Shown here: positions 8,048 through 15,481 of the stretch, one piece after another
Layout of the letters: each line of letters starts with the position of its first letter
Numbering within the stretch: the stretch's first letter is position 1
Origin: a virus
Virus record (IMG/VR): IMGVR_UViG_3300039149_000003
Coordinates: 1-49,087 of that record
DNA length: 49,087 nucleotides
Reading direction: 5' to 3' (one strand)
Notes under the pieces: generated by a model
What the model was told of the DNA's origin: nothing
Databases searched by the model: none
What the model saw: the letters and a program-made list of their open reading frames with translations, nothing else
Made by a program: the position numbers and the translations under genes

Positions 8048-8825
8048 TCGAACATCCTTGAGATAGACGGATCCATTGCTCAGTTAAGTCTCTGGCATAT
8101 AAAAATAATTGCAACACCGCCCCATCTCCGATAAAATCTCTCCACTCTTCACCATATCGCAAACAATGAAGTGAGTGATTCTTCATATAAAAAGTGTATT
8201 TACCATCATAGACGCTTAACTCACTCTGCTCCGGCTTCTCAGGCTCTGCGAGGCGGTCGCTCTTGCCTATTGAGTGTATCTTCAGAGGTATGTCTTTTAG
8301 GGCATTATGTACGACATTACAAGGCTCTTGGTAATCGGGGCAATCAATAGTACAATCTTCACTTTCAGACTCAATTACACAATCTCCAAGTGGTTCTGAG
8401 CAAGTACCACTACCAAACGGCATAGGGACTTGCTGTGATGAATCGATAAAATGCTTACAATTAAATTTCTTTAACTTCTCAGGCTCTTGGCTCTCAGGGC
8501 ATTGCTCGGACTTGAGCTTGTCTCTCAGTTCGTGATTATTTCCCGTAATTCCTCTTGCCTCGAAATCCTTTTTTTGCTCATCTGTCATTTCAGACCATTT
8601 TGCCCTACACCAACAGCCATACTCTCCACATATTGTACATATCGCCGCTCCGCACTGTTCCTCGTACCCATCAGTCCTGTTTACCCAATCGTGGCTACAG
8701 CCTTCTTCCTGTTCGGCATTGAGCAGGGCGATAAGAGCATCAAGAGTTACACAGCGTTCCTTATAATACTCCCCCTTTGCCTTTTCCAGCAACTCAATCG
8801 CTTTCTTTATGTTTTCTTCGTTCAC
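8037..8825 (-). CDS. Composite cysteine-rich early protein, 262 aa
   Basis: Starts MNEENIKKAIELLEKAKG, the same opening module as the 61-aa protein at 9123. A cysteine cluster follows (CSHDWVNRT, CGAAICTICGEYGCWC), then the shared linker SEQCPESQEPEKLKKF, a second Cys stretch (CSEPLGDCVIESE, CTIDCPDYQEPC) and a different C-terminal domain (SVYDGKYTFYMKNHSLHC) that looks folded. It appears to have been assembled from modules that recur in neighbouring genes. It overlaps the helicase start by 11 bases. No function recognised; zinc binding is likely. Confidence 0.7.
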   Translation of the reverse strand: MNEENIKKAIELLEKAKGEYYKERCVTLDALIALLNAEQEEGCSHDWVNRTDGYEEQCGAAICTICGEYGCWCRAKWSEMTDEQKKDFEARGITGNNHELRDKLKSEQCPESQEPEKLKKFNCKHFIDSSQQVPMPFGSGTCSEPLGDCVIESESEDCTIDCPDYQEPCNVVHNALKDIPLKIHSIGKSDRLAEPEKPEQSELSVYDGKYTFYMKNHSLHCLRYGEEWRDFIGDGAVLQLFLYARDLTEQWIRLSQGCSNDY

Positions 8826-9109
8826 TTCTGCTCTCCTTTATTCTTTAATTTAGTTACTACGCCTTTGAGAGCGTTTCTACTGCGAAACAAACGGTCGTTG
8901 CGAAACTCAAGGCGACTCACTTCTGACTGACATTGGCTCAGTTGTCGCTTGTACTTCTCTGCGTCTGTTTCACCTGAGTAGTATTGTTTGTGACCGCTTG
9001 GGCAATAATAGCCTTCGTGGCTATTGCGTAACACTTTCTGATGCTTAACTGTTATCCAAAACGATATCCCACAGGTTATGCAAGATTCTTCAATAATTTC
9101 CACGTTCAT
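8822..9109 (-). CDS. Zinc-ribbon plus coiled-coil phage protein, 95 aa
   Basis: The N-terminus has one cysteine pair (SCITCGISFWI) and a second site GYYCPSGHKQYYSGE. A coiled coil follows (YKRQLSQCQSEVSRLEFRND). This layout, a CxxC, then YCPxGH, then a helix, is a very common phage protein of unknown role, often encoded near replication genes. It overlaps the next gene by 4 bases. Confidence 0.8.
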   Translation of the reverse strand: MNVEIIEESCITCGISFWITVKHQKVLRNSHEGYYCPSGHKQYYSGETDAEKYKRQLSQCQSEVSRLEFRNDRLFRSRNALKGVVTKLKNKGEQK

Positions 9110-9122
9110 TTCTTCTCTCCCT

Positions 9123-9308
9123 TCATAACTTCAAGTGCCGCGGCTCCGGCTTCTCTGGCTCTTGGCTCTCAGGGCATTGCTCCGGCTTGAGCAGGGCGAC
9201 TATTTGATGGTATATTTCAGCTTCTAAAATAACCGTACCAGGAATTAGCTCGAAAGGTTTAGCCTTTTCCAGCAACGCTTCGATTTGTTTTAGTTTTTCT
9301 TCGTTCAT
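9123..9308 (-). CDS. LLEKAK-module small protein, 61 aa
   Basis: MNEEKLKQIEALLEKAKPF followed by a short helix (AEIYHQIVALLKPEQC) and the linker PESQEPEKPEPR. It is the minimal version of the module found at the start of the 262-aa protein and inside the 181-aa protein. AGGAGCAGAA precedes the ATG at 9308. Unknown function. Confidence 0.6.
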   Translation of the reverse strand: MNEEKLKQIEALLEKAKPFELIPGTVILEAEIYHQIVALLKPEQCPESQEPEKPEPRHLKL

Positions 9309-9316
9309 TTCTGCTC

Positions 9317-9439
9317 CTAACTTCTATTTGGCTCTTGCCGCCAATCACAACTAACACACCTTGCCGTTTGAGTTTCTTCATCATACTCAACTGGACTGCC
9401 GCACTTTGGACAATACCCACTTGTTACTTCGTAACCCAT
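9317..9439 (-). CDS. Zinc-ribbon miniprotein, 40 aa
   Basis: A short gene with a clear zinc ribbon: GYCPKCGSPVEYDEE then ARCVSCDWRQEPNRS. Two CxxC pairs about 18 residues apart are typical. The ATG at 9439 overlaps the end of the 109-aa gene in another frame; its stop is 8 bases before the next ATG, and the end of the gene contains the duplicated DNA segment also present near 6850-6870. Confidence 0.72.
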   Translation of the reverse strand: MGYEVTSGYCPKCGSPVEYDEETQTARCVSCDWRQEPNRS

Positions 9440-9753
9440 TTCTTTTTTCCTTTCATAGCTTCGAGGGCGGCGGCTATCCGGTCTATTGGGGCTATGTCAT
9501 ACGCAAGCCATGTAATAAATGATGGCACGCAATCGCCTTTTAACCGAAGCTTCCAGATGGCCGTCAGACAATCAAAGTATCGGGGATTCTTTTTGTTTTC
9601 CATTTGTAGCCTGAAGGCGAGGTCGGCAAGAGATTGATTGCATATCATTTTAATTTCTTTAGGCAAATATTCTGCTACGGCCTTTCTATGCTCATCCTCA
9701 CTCATTCTTTGCTCATCCTCACTCATGGCGAGGAATTTCTTTAAGTCGAACAT
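9424..9753 (-). CDS. KKFLAMSE-module protein, 109 aa
   Basis: Start at ATG 9753 behind AAAAGGAGTAAACAAA. It opens MFDLKKFLAMSEDEQR and immediately repeats MSEDEHR, a tandem 21-base duplication. The opening is shared with the 181-aa protein at 6402. The rest (from AVAEYLPKEI, with a FDCLTAIWKLRLKG core) appears folded and helical. I do not recognise it. Confidence 0.7.
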   Translation of the reverse strand: MFDLKKFLAMSEDEQRMSEDEHRKAVAEYLPKEIKMICNQSLADLAFRLQMENKKNPRYFDCLTAIWKLRLKGDCVPSFITWLAYDIAPIDRIAAALEAMKGKKKWVTK

Positions 9754-9758
9754 TTTGT

Positions 9759-9974
9759 TTACTCCTTTTTTGTAGCTATGTGCCAGCCACAATCTCCGTC
9801 AGCCGGGCAGGTGGCAGGGTCGCAAGGGACTTTGTAGCCCGGCCTGCAATCTATGAAATTTTCCCCTATACAACACGGGGCTAAATCTTCGACCTCACAG
9901 CCGCAATCTTCACAACATAAACCATCATAGCCATTGTCTTTGAGGTATTTAGTTATTATTTCTCGTACAGTCAT
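9759..9974 (-). CDS. Cysteine-rich MTVREI-type phage protein, 71 aa
   Basis: Begins MTVREIITKYLKDNGYDGL, then a cluster of ten cysteines (LCCEDCGCEVEDLAPCC, DCRPGYKVPCDPATC, DCGWHI). This is a widespread small phage protein whose helix and C-terminal Cys pattern I recognise from other phage genomes; its role is unknown. The cysteines probably bind zinc. It is one of a run of tiny genes each with its own ribosome site. Confidence 0.82.
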   Translation of the reverse strand: MTVREIITKYLKDNGYDGLCCEDCGCEVEDLAPCCIGENFIDCRPGYKVPCDPATCPADGDCGWHIATKKE

Positions 9975-9975
9975 A

Positions 9976-10146
9976 TTATCTACTCCTCTCGTTTTTAGCT
10001 TTTCGGAGTTGCTTCAAAATTGCTATGATTTTCTTCTGTGATTTATACCAATTTTCTTTTTTTATTAAAACAACGCCTTCCCCCCAATATGACCAGTTGG
10101 GTAAAATGTTTTCGGCTCTTTCTTCGTAACTTAGTTCTGAGTCCAT
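9976..10146 (-). CDS. Small basic protein, 56 aa
   Basis: Open from ATG 10146 to TAA 9976-9978. Sequence starts MDSELSYEERAENILPNWSY and ends in a basic helix (KSQKKIIAILKQLRKAKNER). The start is preceded by AAGGAGTAAATGATT, an exact copy of the leader used by the next upstream gene. The stop lies one base before the next start. Unknown function. Confidence 0.62.
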   Translation of the reverse strand: MDSELSYEERAENILPNWSYWGEGVVLIKKENWYKSQKKIIAILKQLRKAKNERSR

Positions 10147-10152
10147 AATCAT

Positions 10153-10299
10153 TTACTCCTTGAATATCGAAGTTTCCTCTACATCTTCATCATACATTTC
10201 GCACTTAAAAGTGTTTGGGTCTTCATCATCGTGCCGGTCTGAAACTTGACAAATTGCATCACGATAATTCATACAAGTATAACAACATTCAATAGCCAT
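10153..10299 (-). CDS. Cysteine-rich acidic miniprotein, 48 aa
   Basis: MAIECCYTCMNYRDAICQVS then an acidic segment (DRHDDEDPNTFKCEMYDED). Cysteines in C-C-x2-C order suggest a metal site. ATG 10299 has AAGGAGTAAATGATT upstream; the last codons (TTC AAG GAG) form the ribosome site of the next gene. Unknown function. Confidence 0.62.
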   Translation of the reverse strand: MAIECCYTCMNYRDAICQVSDRHDDEDPNTFKCEMYDEDVEETSIFKE

Positions 10300-10305
10300 A
10301 ATCAT

Positions 10306-10548
10306 TTACTCCTTATCAACTCCCATCATAATCTCAATTACTTGCTCTGCTTTCGCATCTTCATTATATTCGAGGCGAGTTTTGCCAAAATGTTCCTCTG
10401 CTCCAGCCTGAGCAAAGTATTCACCACAATACAGACACCGGAACAGCATCCAAACAGGTATCTTTTGGCCGTCGCGGATGTGTACTTCCCCAGTAATAGC
10501 CGCCTCATTTGTCTGCTTATGTACCCAATCACACAACTTAATTTGCAT
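10306..10548 (-). CDS. Small zinc-knuckle protein, 80 aa
   Basis: MQIKLCDWVHKQTNEAAITG, then PVWMLFRCLYCGEYFAQAGA, and an acidic helical tail. CLYCGEYF with a nearby histidine (EEHFGKTR) resembles a C2H2-type knuckle. It overlaps the end of the ASCH gene by 11 bases, so translation is coupled. Unknown role. Confidence 0.68.
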   Translation of the reverse strand: MQIKLCDWVHKQTNEAAITGEVHIRDGQKIPVWMLFRCLYCGEYFAQAGAEEHFGKTRLEYNEDAKAEQVIEIMMGVDKE

Positions 10549-11236
10549 TTATCAAATCCCATCTGTACGCAAATACCGGATCGTTTCTTTCAAGAGATTC
10601 TTGGCTATGTATGCAGACCCATTCTCTAAGAAATGCTTCTACCGGATTTGTTGTCCAAAAATCATCAAAACCGCAATATTCAAATTGTGGAAACTGTTCT
10701 GTGCCTGAATTTCTTACTAAAATACCCTCATCAATAGCATCTTCTGGAGATATTTCTTTTATCCGTTCAGCCTTAACCTCTGTAATCTTCCCAAAGGTTC
10801 GGGCAAGGCTCTTGTAGAAGAAGCGGCCTGATGTGGGGCGGTAGGGGTATTTGCGGTTTCGTAGTTTAACAGCCTCCGTAAGTGTTAATTGTATCGGCAC
10901 TATTTGATTATCGGTCATATACTTTACTTCGTACAAATTCGCTCGATGGTGGTCGGATAATCTTCGGGTTATCTGATACCCCTCAGCAACGTAAACTTCG
11001 TCCCCGACATTATGCTTAGGCCAATGCCGCCAAGTAGTCTTATCGACCGTTCCATACGGGACTTTCAAACAACAACTACCAAGTCTATCGTAACTATGGT
11101 CAATCCACGCCTTATCCATATTAGGCTCACCGTAATCTTCATGGAGCTTGAGAGGCTTGATTATCCTTCTCGTCATAGTCTTACGGCCTTCCATAGTAGC
11201 AAGGACGTTTTCTTTGGTTAAAACCAATGGCTTCAT
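10538..11236 (-). CDS. ASCH-like domain protein, 232 aa
   Basis: Opens MKPLVLTKENVLATMEGRKT followed by MTRRIIKP, the hallmark of a large phage family with an ASCH/PUA-like fold. Other family features are present: VGDEVYVAEGY, YRPTSGRFFYKSLARTF, then VKAERIKEISPEDAIDEGI, and a WT-NPVEAFLREW segment, ending VFAYRWDLINAN. ASCH domains are thought to bind RNA or modified nucleotides. The ATG at 11236 follows a possible 17-aa leader ORF that begins inside the SNF2 stop. Family recognised by motif; no activity can be assigned. Confidence 0.8.
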   Translation of the reverse strand: MKPLVLTKENVLATMEGRKTMTRRIIKPLKLHEDYGEPNMDKAWIDHSYDRLGSCCLKVPYGTVDKTTWRHWPKHNVGDEVYVAEGYQITRRLSDHHRANLYEVKYMTDNQIVPIQLTLTEAVKLRNRKYPYRPTSGRFFYKSLARTFGKITEVKAERIKEISPEDAIDEGILVRNSGTEQFPQFEYCGFDDFWTTNPVEAFLREWVCIHSQESLERNDPVFAYRWDLINAN

Positions 11237-11237
11237 G

Positions 11238-11291
11238 TCACTTACTCACTTTCTTTATTAAACAAACCATGCAATTGCTTCGTTTGTTCAT
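11238..11291 (-). CDS. Possible 17-aa coupling ORF
   Basis: ATG at 11291 overlaps the SNF2 stop in an ATGA arrangement behind AAAAAGGGGAA. It encodes MNKRSNCMVCLIKKVSK and stops one base before the ASCH start. Its last codons (GAAAGTGAG region) place a ribosome site for ASCH, so it may serve mainly to couple translation. It may not be a functional protein. Confidence 0.3.
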   Translation of the reverse strand: MNKRSNCMVCLIKKVSK

Positions 11292-12667
11292 TTCCCCTTT
11301 TTCAAATAATCTAAAACCAATTTACTGATGTCCCCTTTACGCTGGAGAGTTTTGTATATCATCTCGTCAACTGTCTTATCGGCGAGGAGATAGTAATATG
11401 TTGTACTGTGTTCCTGGCCGATCCGGTGGATACGGTCCTGGGATTGTTTCTGAAGCTCATAAGAGTAGTTCAGGGAGAAATAAACGGCGTACCTGCAGTT
11501 GGTGAAGGTAAGGCCGTGGGCGGCACTGGCAGGGTTAGCAATGAGGTATTTGGTATCACCTTCTTTGAAATTCTTAATTACCTCGTCCCTGTCTTTGTTA
11601 AATTTGGCGTTCAACCGTTTATGTAATATCTGTATTTCTTCTCGGAAGTTGGCCCAAATAATAACTTGGTGGTCTCCAATCTCTTCCAGGAGTCCGTCAA
11701 GCTCTGTGAATTTGCTTTTACCTATTCGGTACGTCTCATTCTCGCCATAAACAAACCCACTGGTCAACTGCCTGAGTTTCATAGCCTCAGTGAGTGCTGT
11801 TTGGGATAATACCATTTCATCCTTAAATCTCAGAACAAGATCATTCTTCATAGTATCATAGGCTTTGCGTTCTTCTTTCGATAAAAACACTTTACGAACC
11901 AAGTGCGTCTGTTCCGGCAAGTCCAGAGCGTCCTCTTTCGAAACGATATGTGTTACCGGCCTCATCGCTTCCATAAACTCCCCTTGCATTGCCCTGTGAA
12001 ACTTAAACATCTTCTGGCCAGTCAAGCCCAGAGGGATAGAAGTGAAATACTTAGACCGGAAAGCGTAGTAATTATCGTGGAAACAACCGTTTCCGGGGCC
12101 TGTAATCATTTTGATTTGTGCCCAATACTCACTTTCATCGTTAGGTGCCGGCGTACCTGACAGAACGTATCTGTGCGGGACAGGCTTATTGGTTGTTTTA
12201 TATTTTGACCTTCTGAACGGGATTCCTGCCAGAGATAGTATCGCCTGGGTAATCTGGCTCTTGGGATTCTTCATCTTTGAAGACTCATCGATAATCAGGA
12301 CCTTAAAATCCTTCTTACAGATAGCTGGATATAATGATTTGAATGTCTCAAAGTTACAAACGTAAATATCCTTATCCTGGGCAAGTCGTTTGTATCGTGT
12401 ATGCGGGTCCTTGGCCCAAAGTGATACGATAGACAACTCTGGTATAAAGCGTTTACAATCTTCTTTCCAGGCGGCTTCAATGATGGATAGAGGACAGACT
12501 ACTAAGGCCGGTCCTTCGCCTTTGGCTTTCCAGTGCCTGATAAGATTGAGAGCTGTTACCGTTTTTCCGGTACCGCAATCATGGAACAGGGCAAGGTTCC
12601 CTTCTCTTGCCCTGGCTAATGCTGCGTTCTGGTGTTTGAATAGTTTCATCCTAAGTGTTTCTCCCAA
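11288..12667 (-). CDS. SNF2-family DEAD/DEAH helicase
   Basis: A 459-aa SNF2-like ATPase. Motif I is ALFHDCGTGKTVTALNLI; motif II is VLIIDESSKMKN; motif III is YVLSGTPAPNDE; motif V/VI is LTFTNCRYAVYFSLNY and QSQDRIHRIGQEHSTTYYYL. This is the compact phage version without extra DNA-binding domains. It probably translocates on duplex DNA during replication or recombination. It sits between the ASCH gene and a 74-aa gene that it overlaps at its 5' end. Confidence 0.93.
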   Translation of the reverse strand: MGETLRMKLFKHQNAALARAREGNLALFHDCGTGKTVTALNLIRHWKAKGEGPALVVCPLSIIEAAWKEDCKRFIPELSIVSLWAKDPHTRYKRLAQDKDIYVCNFETFKSLYPAICKKDFKVLIIDESSKMKNPKSQITQAILSLAGIPFRRSKYKTTNKPVPHRYVLSGTPAPNDESEYWAQIKMITGPGNGCFHDNYYAFRSKYFTSIPLGLTGQKMFKFHRAMQGEFMEAMRPVTHIVSKEDALDLPEQTHLVRKVFLSKEERKAYDTMKNDLVLRFKDEMVLSQTALTEAMKLRQLTSGFVYGENETYRIGKSKFTELDGLLEEIGDHQVIIWANFREEIQILHKRLNAKFNKDRDEVIKNFKEGDTKYLIANPASAAHGLTFTNCRYAVYFSLNYSYELQKQSQDRIHRIGQEHSTTYYYLLADKTVDEMIYKTLQRKGDISKLVLDYLKKGK

Positions 12668-12870
12668 ATTTCTTGGAGCTTTTTGGATTGCAATTCAGTG
12701 AATTCACCTGCCCAATGATCTAAGTTATCAATAAAATCAACTTCCCATTGAGATAAGCCGCTTGAAAGAGACAATAAATCAGTTAATAACTCTCTATCAT
12801 CAATTTCTGGTTCAGGTTTAGGCACTGCTTTACCTGATTCATTGAATTGGCTTTGTCTTATGATTGCCAT
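12646..12870 (-). CDS. Hypothetical acidic protein, 74 aa
   Basis: The start at ATG 12870 has AAGAAGGAATC just upstream; the longer reading from 12909 does not. Sequence opens MAIIRQSQFNESGKAVPKPE and continues into helical LLTDLLSLSSGLSQWEVDFI and KKLQEIWEKHLG. It overlaps the SNF2 start by 22 bases. No family recognised; it could be a partner of the helicase. Confidence 0.65.
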   Translation of the reverse strand: MAIIRQSQFNESGKAVPKPEPEIDDRELLTDLLSLSSGLSQWEVDFIDNLDHWAGEFTELQSKKLQEIWEKHLG

Positions 12871-12972
12871 GATTCCTTCTTTCCAAAAAAGGCAACTGGC
12901 GGGCTTCATGCCCTTTGTTATCTTCGATCCATCCCCTTACCAGTCACCTACCCATACTGCGTGCGGAGCACG

Positions 12973-13275
12973 CTACTTGTCTTGTATAACAATGTTGTCT
13001 GAGGCTGTGGTTAATATCCATCCTGCATCACCAGCAACGCCTTTAACAGTTTGACAGCTTGAGACACAGATACTAAACAACACTAAAACTCCGGTTATTG
13101 CCGCTAATACCCTTGATTTGCCTATTTCCCTGCGATACATTTCCTTTTCAATACCCTTGATTGTTTGTTGGAACCCTCTGCGGTCAATATCGCAGATACT
13201 AAACGCCTTAGCGTTCACAATCAAGTCCCTTTTGTGTTTCAACTCATCATAGCTCATTTCTTTTAAGTTCTTCAT
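12973..13275 (-). CDS. Membrane protein with entericidin-like C-terminal lipobox, 100 aa
   Basis: The N-terminal half is soluble and charged (MKNLKEMSYDELKHKRDLIV). A membrane segment follows (VLAAITGVLVLFSICVSSC) ending in a cysteine, then QTVKGVAGDAGWILTTASDN, which resembles the short tail of entericidin-type lipoproteins. The cysteine is internal (about residue 75), not in a cleavable signal peptide, so lipidation is uncertain. A GCGTGC/GCACGC stem with a 3-base loop begins at its stop codon. Not recognised otherwise. Confidence 0.66.
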   Translation of the reverse strand: MKNLKEMSYDELKHKRDLIVNAKAFSICDIDRRGFQQTIKGIEKEMYRREIGKSRVLAAITGVLVLFSICVSSCQTVKGVAGDAGWILTTASDNIVIQDK

Positions 13276-13320
13276 TTCGTATTCCTCTCTTTTTTTCTCC
13301 GCTCACGAGGTTAATCAATA

Positions 13321-13356
13321 CAGGAGCCTCGGCCTCACACGGGTTCGAGGCCCCTG
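13321..13356 (-). promoter_or_regulatory. Stem-loop between the zinc protein and the membrane protein genes
   Basis: CAGGAGCCTCG (13321-13331) pairs with CGAGGCCCCTG (13346-13356), 10 of 11 positions, with a 14-base loop. It falls in the 101-base gap 13276-13376. No U-run follows on the minus strand, so it may be a processing or partial termination site. Confidence 0.5.
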
Positions 13357-13376
13357 CTGAAATAGGGAAACAACTC

Positions 13377-14252
13377 TTAGATAGGACACTCATCCGAAGG
13401 CGCCATGCCGTCGCCGTCGCTCATAGCGTTCTGGGCAAGTGCCTCGGCGATCTTATTGTACTCTTGCTTCACACCGTCTGTTATCCGGGCAATAATCTTG
13501 GCTTGCTTCATATCCTTAACGCACTCCAGGCACTCGACTTCGAGCGTACTGGCCGAACCGTTACCGAACGTGACGGTATTAAGTGTGAGCTTGACCTTAA
13601 CGAGCTGGAAGTGCTTACCCATACCAGCGGCAAAGCTCATGTTCTGGCCACTGGCCGGGAAGGTCATAATACGCCGTTCGCCAGCTTTCTTGGAAAGGTT
13701 TGTTGCCGCCAGGTCAATGATAGAGGGGAAGGCGTCCTTATCACGCAGGAAATAAATCAGAACACGATTCTTGCATGGCCGGCAACCGAGGTCCTTATCG
13801 TGTACATTCTGCTTACAACCTGCACAAAACTCCGATTGAGGCTCAGTACCGCCGTCAGACTTGATGGCGTTCGCTGAGGTACATATCGGCGGTGACGGAT
13901 CTGATGGGTCATACTTGCCTTCATAGTAAACGTTGTGCGGTTGAATGAACAGGATATGCCCAATAAGCTCATCTTCCGGGATACCGCCGACATTGAACTT
14001 ACCATCATCCTTCTTGATTGTAATCTGTGGCGGTAAAGCTCCGATTGGAATGTCTTGTTCGTCACCGAACAAAGCGTCAGCTTGCTCGGACGGCGCTACT
14101 ATTGTTGTTTCCTCCTCCTCAGCCTTTGCCAGAGCGGTATTGACTTCTTCCGTTGTTGGCGGTTCTTCAATTGGCGTTTCTACTTTCGGTTCCTCCGGCT
14201 CAGTTACTTCGACCGGAACGTTTGTGTTTGCATTTGCATTTTTCTTAGCCAT
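13377..14252 (-). CDS. Putative zinc-containing ssDNA-binding-like protein, 291 aa
   Basis: The first about 75 residues are low complexity and acidic (TEPEEPKVETPIEEPPTTEE). The core has an ordered cysteine set: PPICTSANAI, then FCAGCKQNVHDKDLGCRPC, followed by a beta-rich region (NRVLIYFLRDKDAFP). It ends acidic (SDGDGMAPSDECPI). This C...CxxC...CxxC core recurs in phages at the position of a single-strand binding protein, next to recombination genes, but I cannot prove binding. AGGAGAACAAGAAC precedes the ATG at 14252. Highly expressed codons and operon place make it a good SSB candidate. Confidence 0.75.
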   Translation of the reverse strand: MAKKNANANTNVPVEVTEPEEPKVETPIEEPPTTEEVNTALAKAEEEETTIVAPSEQADALFGDEQDIPIGALPPQITIKKDDGKFNVGGIPEDELIGHILFIQPHNVYYEGKYDPSDPSPPICTSANAIKSDGGTEPQSEFCAGCKQNVHDKDLGCRPCKNRVLIYFLRDKDAFPSIIDLAATNLSKKAGERRIMTFPASGQNMSFAAGMGKHFQLVKVKLTLNTVTFGNGSASTLEVECLECVKDMKQAKIIARITDGVKQEYNKIAEALAQNAMSDGDGMAPSDECPI

Positions 14253-14323
14253 TGTTCTTGTTCTCCTGTACTTAGATATATTGATACTTAGTATTTAGTC
14301 CTGCGATTTAAGAGCTGGCAGGT

Positions 14324-15310
14324 TCAGCTATAGTCAATAGAAACGTGTGGGATTTTATTTTCTTTAATTGCTTCTAAGACCTTTGTTGCTTCCACGTTGT
14401 CAAGGTGACCAGTGCCTGTCAAGCCTTTATGTGCTTCGTCCTCGATTTTATTTCGACGTTTTTTATTAGCAATACGTTTTGCTTCAGCAGCTTCTTCAGC
14501 CTCTTTGCGTTTCTTCTCAGCAAGCTCTTTAGCCTCAGCTTCAGCCTTTGCCTTTGCCTCAGCTTCAATCTTAGCTTTCTCGGCGGCTTCGGCAGCTATT
14601 TGTTTCTCTCTTTCAATACGTTCGGCTTCAGCCTTTTCTCTGGCAACCTTTTCCTCAGCTTCTCGAATAGCTTTTTCTCTGGCTGCAATTTCAGCCTCAG
14701 CTTTTGCTTTGGCTTCAGCTATTTTTGCTTCAGCAGCATCCCTCAAAGCTTTTGCTTCGGCCTCAGCTCTTGCTTTGGCTTCGGCCTTAACTCTTACAGC
14801 TTCAGCATCCGCCTTTTCTTCAGCTTTTTGCCTGGCATTTTCAGCAGCTTCGGCAGCTATCTGCCTTTCTCTTTCTTTTTGTTCAGCTTTAGCTTTTTCT
14901 TTAGCAAGTTTCTCCTCGGCAGCTTTGATTGCTACTTCCCTTGCCTCAATATCTGCGAGTCTCTTAGCTTCGGCAGCCGCCGCCTTTGCTTTTTCGGCAG
15001 CCTTTATTTTTTCCTTTTCAGCTTCTATAGCGTCCAGAGGGTCTTTGTGAACTTTAATCATTTCATCGACCTGGCCATTGTATTCGTTCTTCTTAGCATC
15101 CAATCGCCGACCAAAAGCCAAAGCTTCGGCCTTTGCGTTCTTGTGAATTTCGCTTACCTTAGTCTTAACTCTACGGAGTTGTGCAATGTGACTTCGAGCA
15201 GCTTTTTCGCCTTTTGGAGTATCGTATTCAAAGACCAGCTTCTCGTTTTCAACTTTCCACTCCGCTATAGTTTTGGCTACTTCATCAAATACTACTATTT
15301 CAGTTGTCAT
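14324..15310 (-). CDS. Long coiled-coil protein of the recombination module, 328 aa
   Basis: Residues 1-95 form an alpha-helical head (EYDTPKGEKAARSHIAQLRR, then VKTKVSEIHKNAKAEALAF). Residues about 95-285 are an almost uninterrupted Ala/Glu/Lys/Arg coiled coil with internal repeats (AAEEKLAKEKAKAEQ, EAEEKVAREKAEAER). It ends ATKVLEAIKENKIPHVSIDYS, a terminal motif (KIPHV-I-Y) seen in many phage proteins of this type that are encoded beside RecT/Gam-like genes. The other strand is also open for 316 codons, a composition artefact. Probably a structural cofactor of recombination. Confidence 0.82.
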   Translation of the reverse strand: MTTEIVVFDEVAKTIAEWKVENEKLVFEYDTPKGEKAARSHIAQLRRVKTKVSEIHKNAKAEALAFGRRLDAKKNEYNGQVDEMIKVHKDPLDAIEAEKEKIKAAEKAKAAAAEAKRLADIEAREVAIKAAEEKLAKEKAKAEQKERERQIAAEAAENARQKAEEKADAEAVRVKAEAKARAEAEAKALRDAAEAKIAEAKAKAEAEIAAREKAIREAEEKVAREKAEAERIEREKQIAAEAAEKAKIEAEAKAKAEAEAKELAEKKRKEAEEAAEAKRIANKKRRNKIEDEAHKGLTGTGHLDNVEATKVLEAIKENKIPHVSIDYS

Positions 15311-15370
15311 TTTATGTTCCCCTTTCTGCTGTTAGTGATATTATTTGCATTTTAGGTTCCTTCTTTCTGG

Positions 15371-15481
15371 TTAATAACAATTAGGGTCCATTGAACCACA
15401 TTCGCATTCACTGGCTGGTTCTCCGCATAAGTCGCAAATTGCTTCTATGCATTCCATCGAATCAGCATAATCAGAGTCCAT
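15371..15481 (-). CDS. Cysteine-rich miniprotein, 36 aa
   Basis: ATG at 15481 overlaps the preceding stop as TGATG, and the frame ends TAA at 15371. The protein is acidic with seven cysteines (MDSDYADSMECIEAICDLCG, then ECECGSMDPNCY). It is translationally coupled to the Gam-like gene. A metal-binding micro-protein of unknown role. Confidence 0.6.
   Translation of the reverse strand: MDSDYADSMECIEAICDLCGEPASECECGSMDPNCY

Noticed and set aside
12955-12975. Small stem-loops with a TCC loop at stop codons (also at the capsid stop near 37096-37112)
   Set aside because: Stems of only 6-7 bp with no U-run; likely chance, and not needed to explain expression.
14290-14345. Possible TTGACT promoter at the end of the coiled-coil gene
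   Set aside because: No convincing -10 box at a suitable distance; the downstream gene can be read from the operon.
14405-15355. Long plus-strand open frames (up to 316 codons, Phe/Ser-rich) opposite the coiled-coil gene
   Set aside because: They mirror the Ala/Glu/Lys repeat composition of the minus-strand gene, have no ribosome site and no protein-like pattern.
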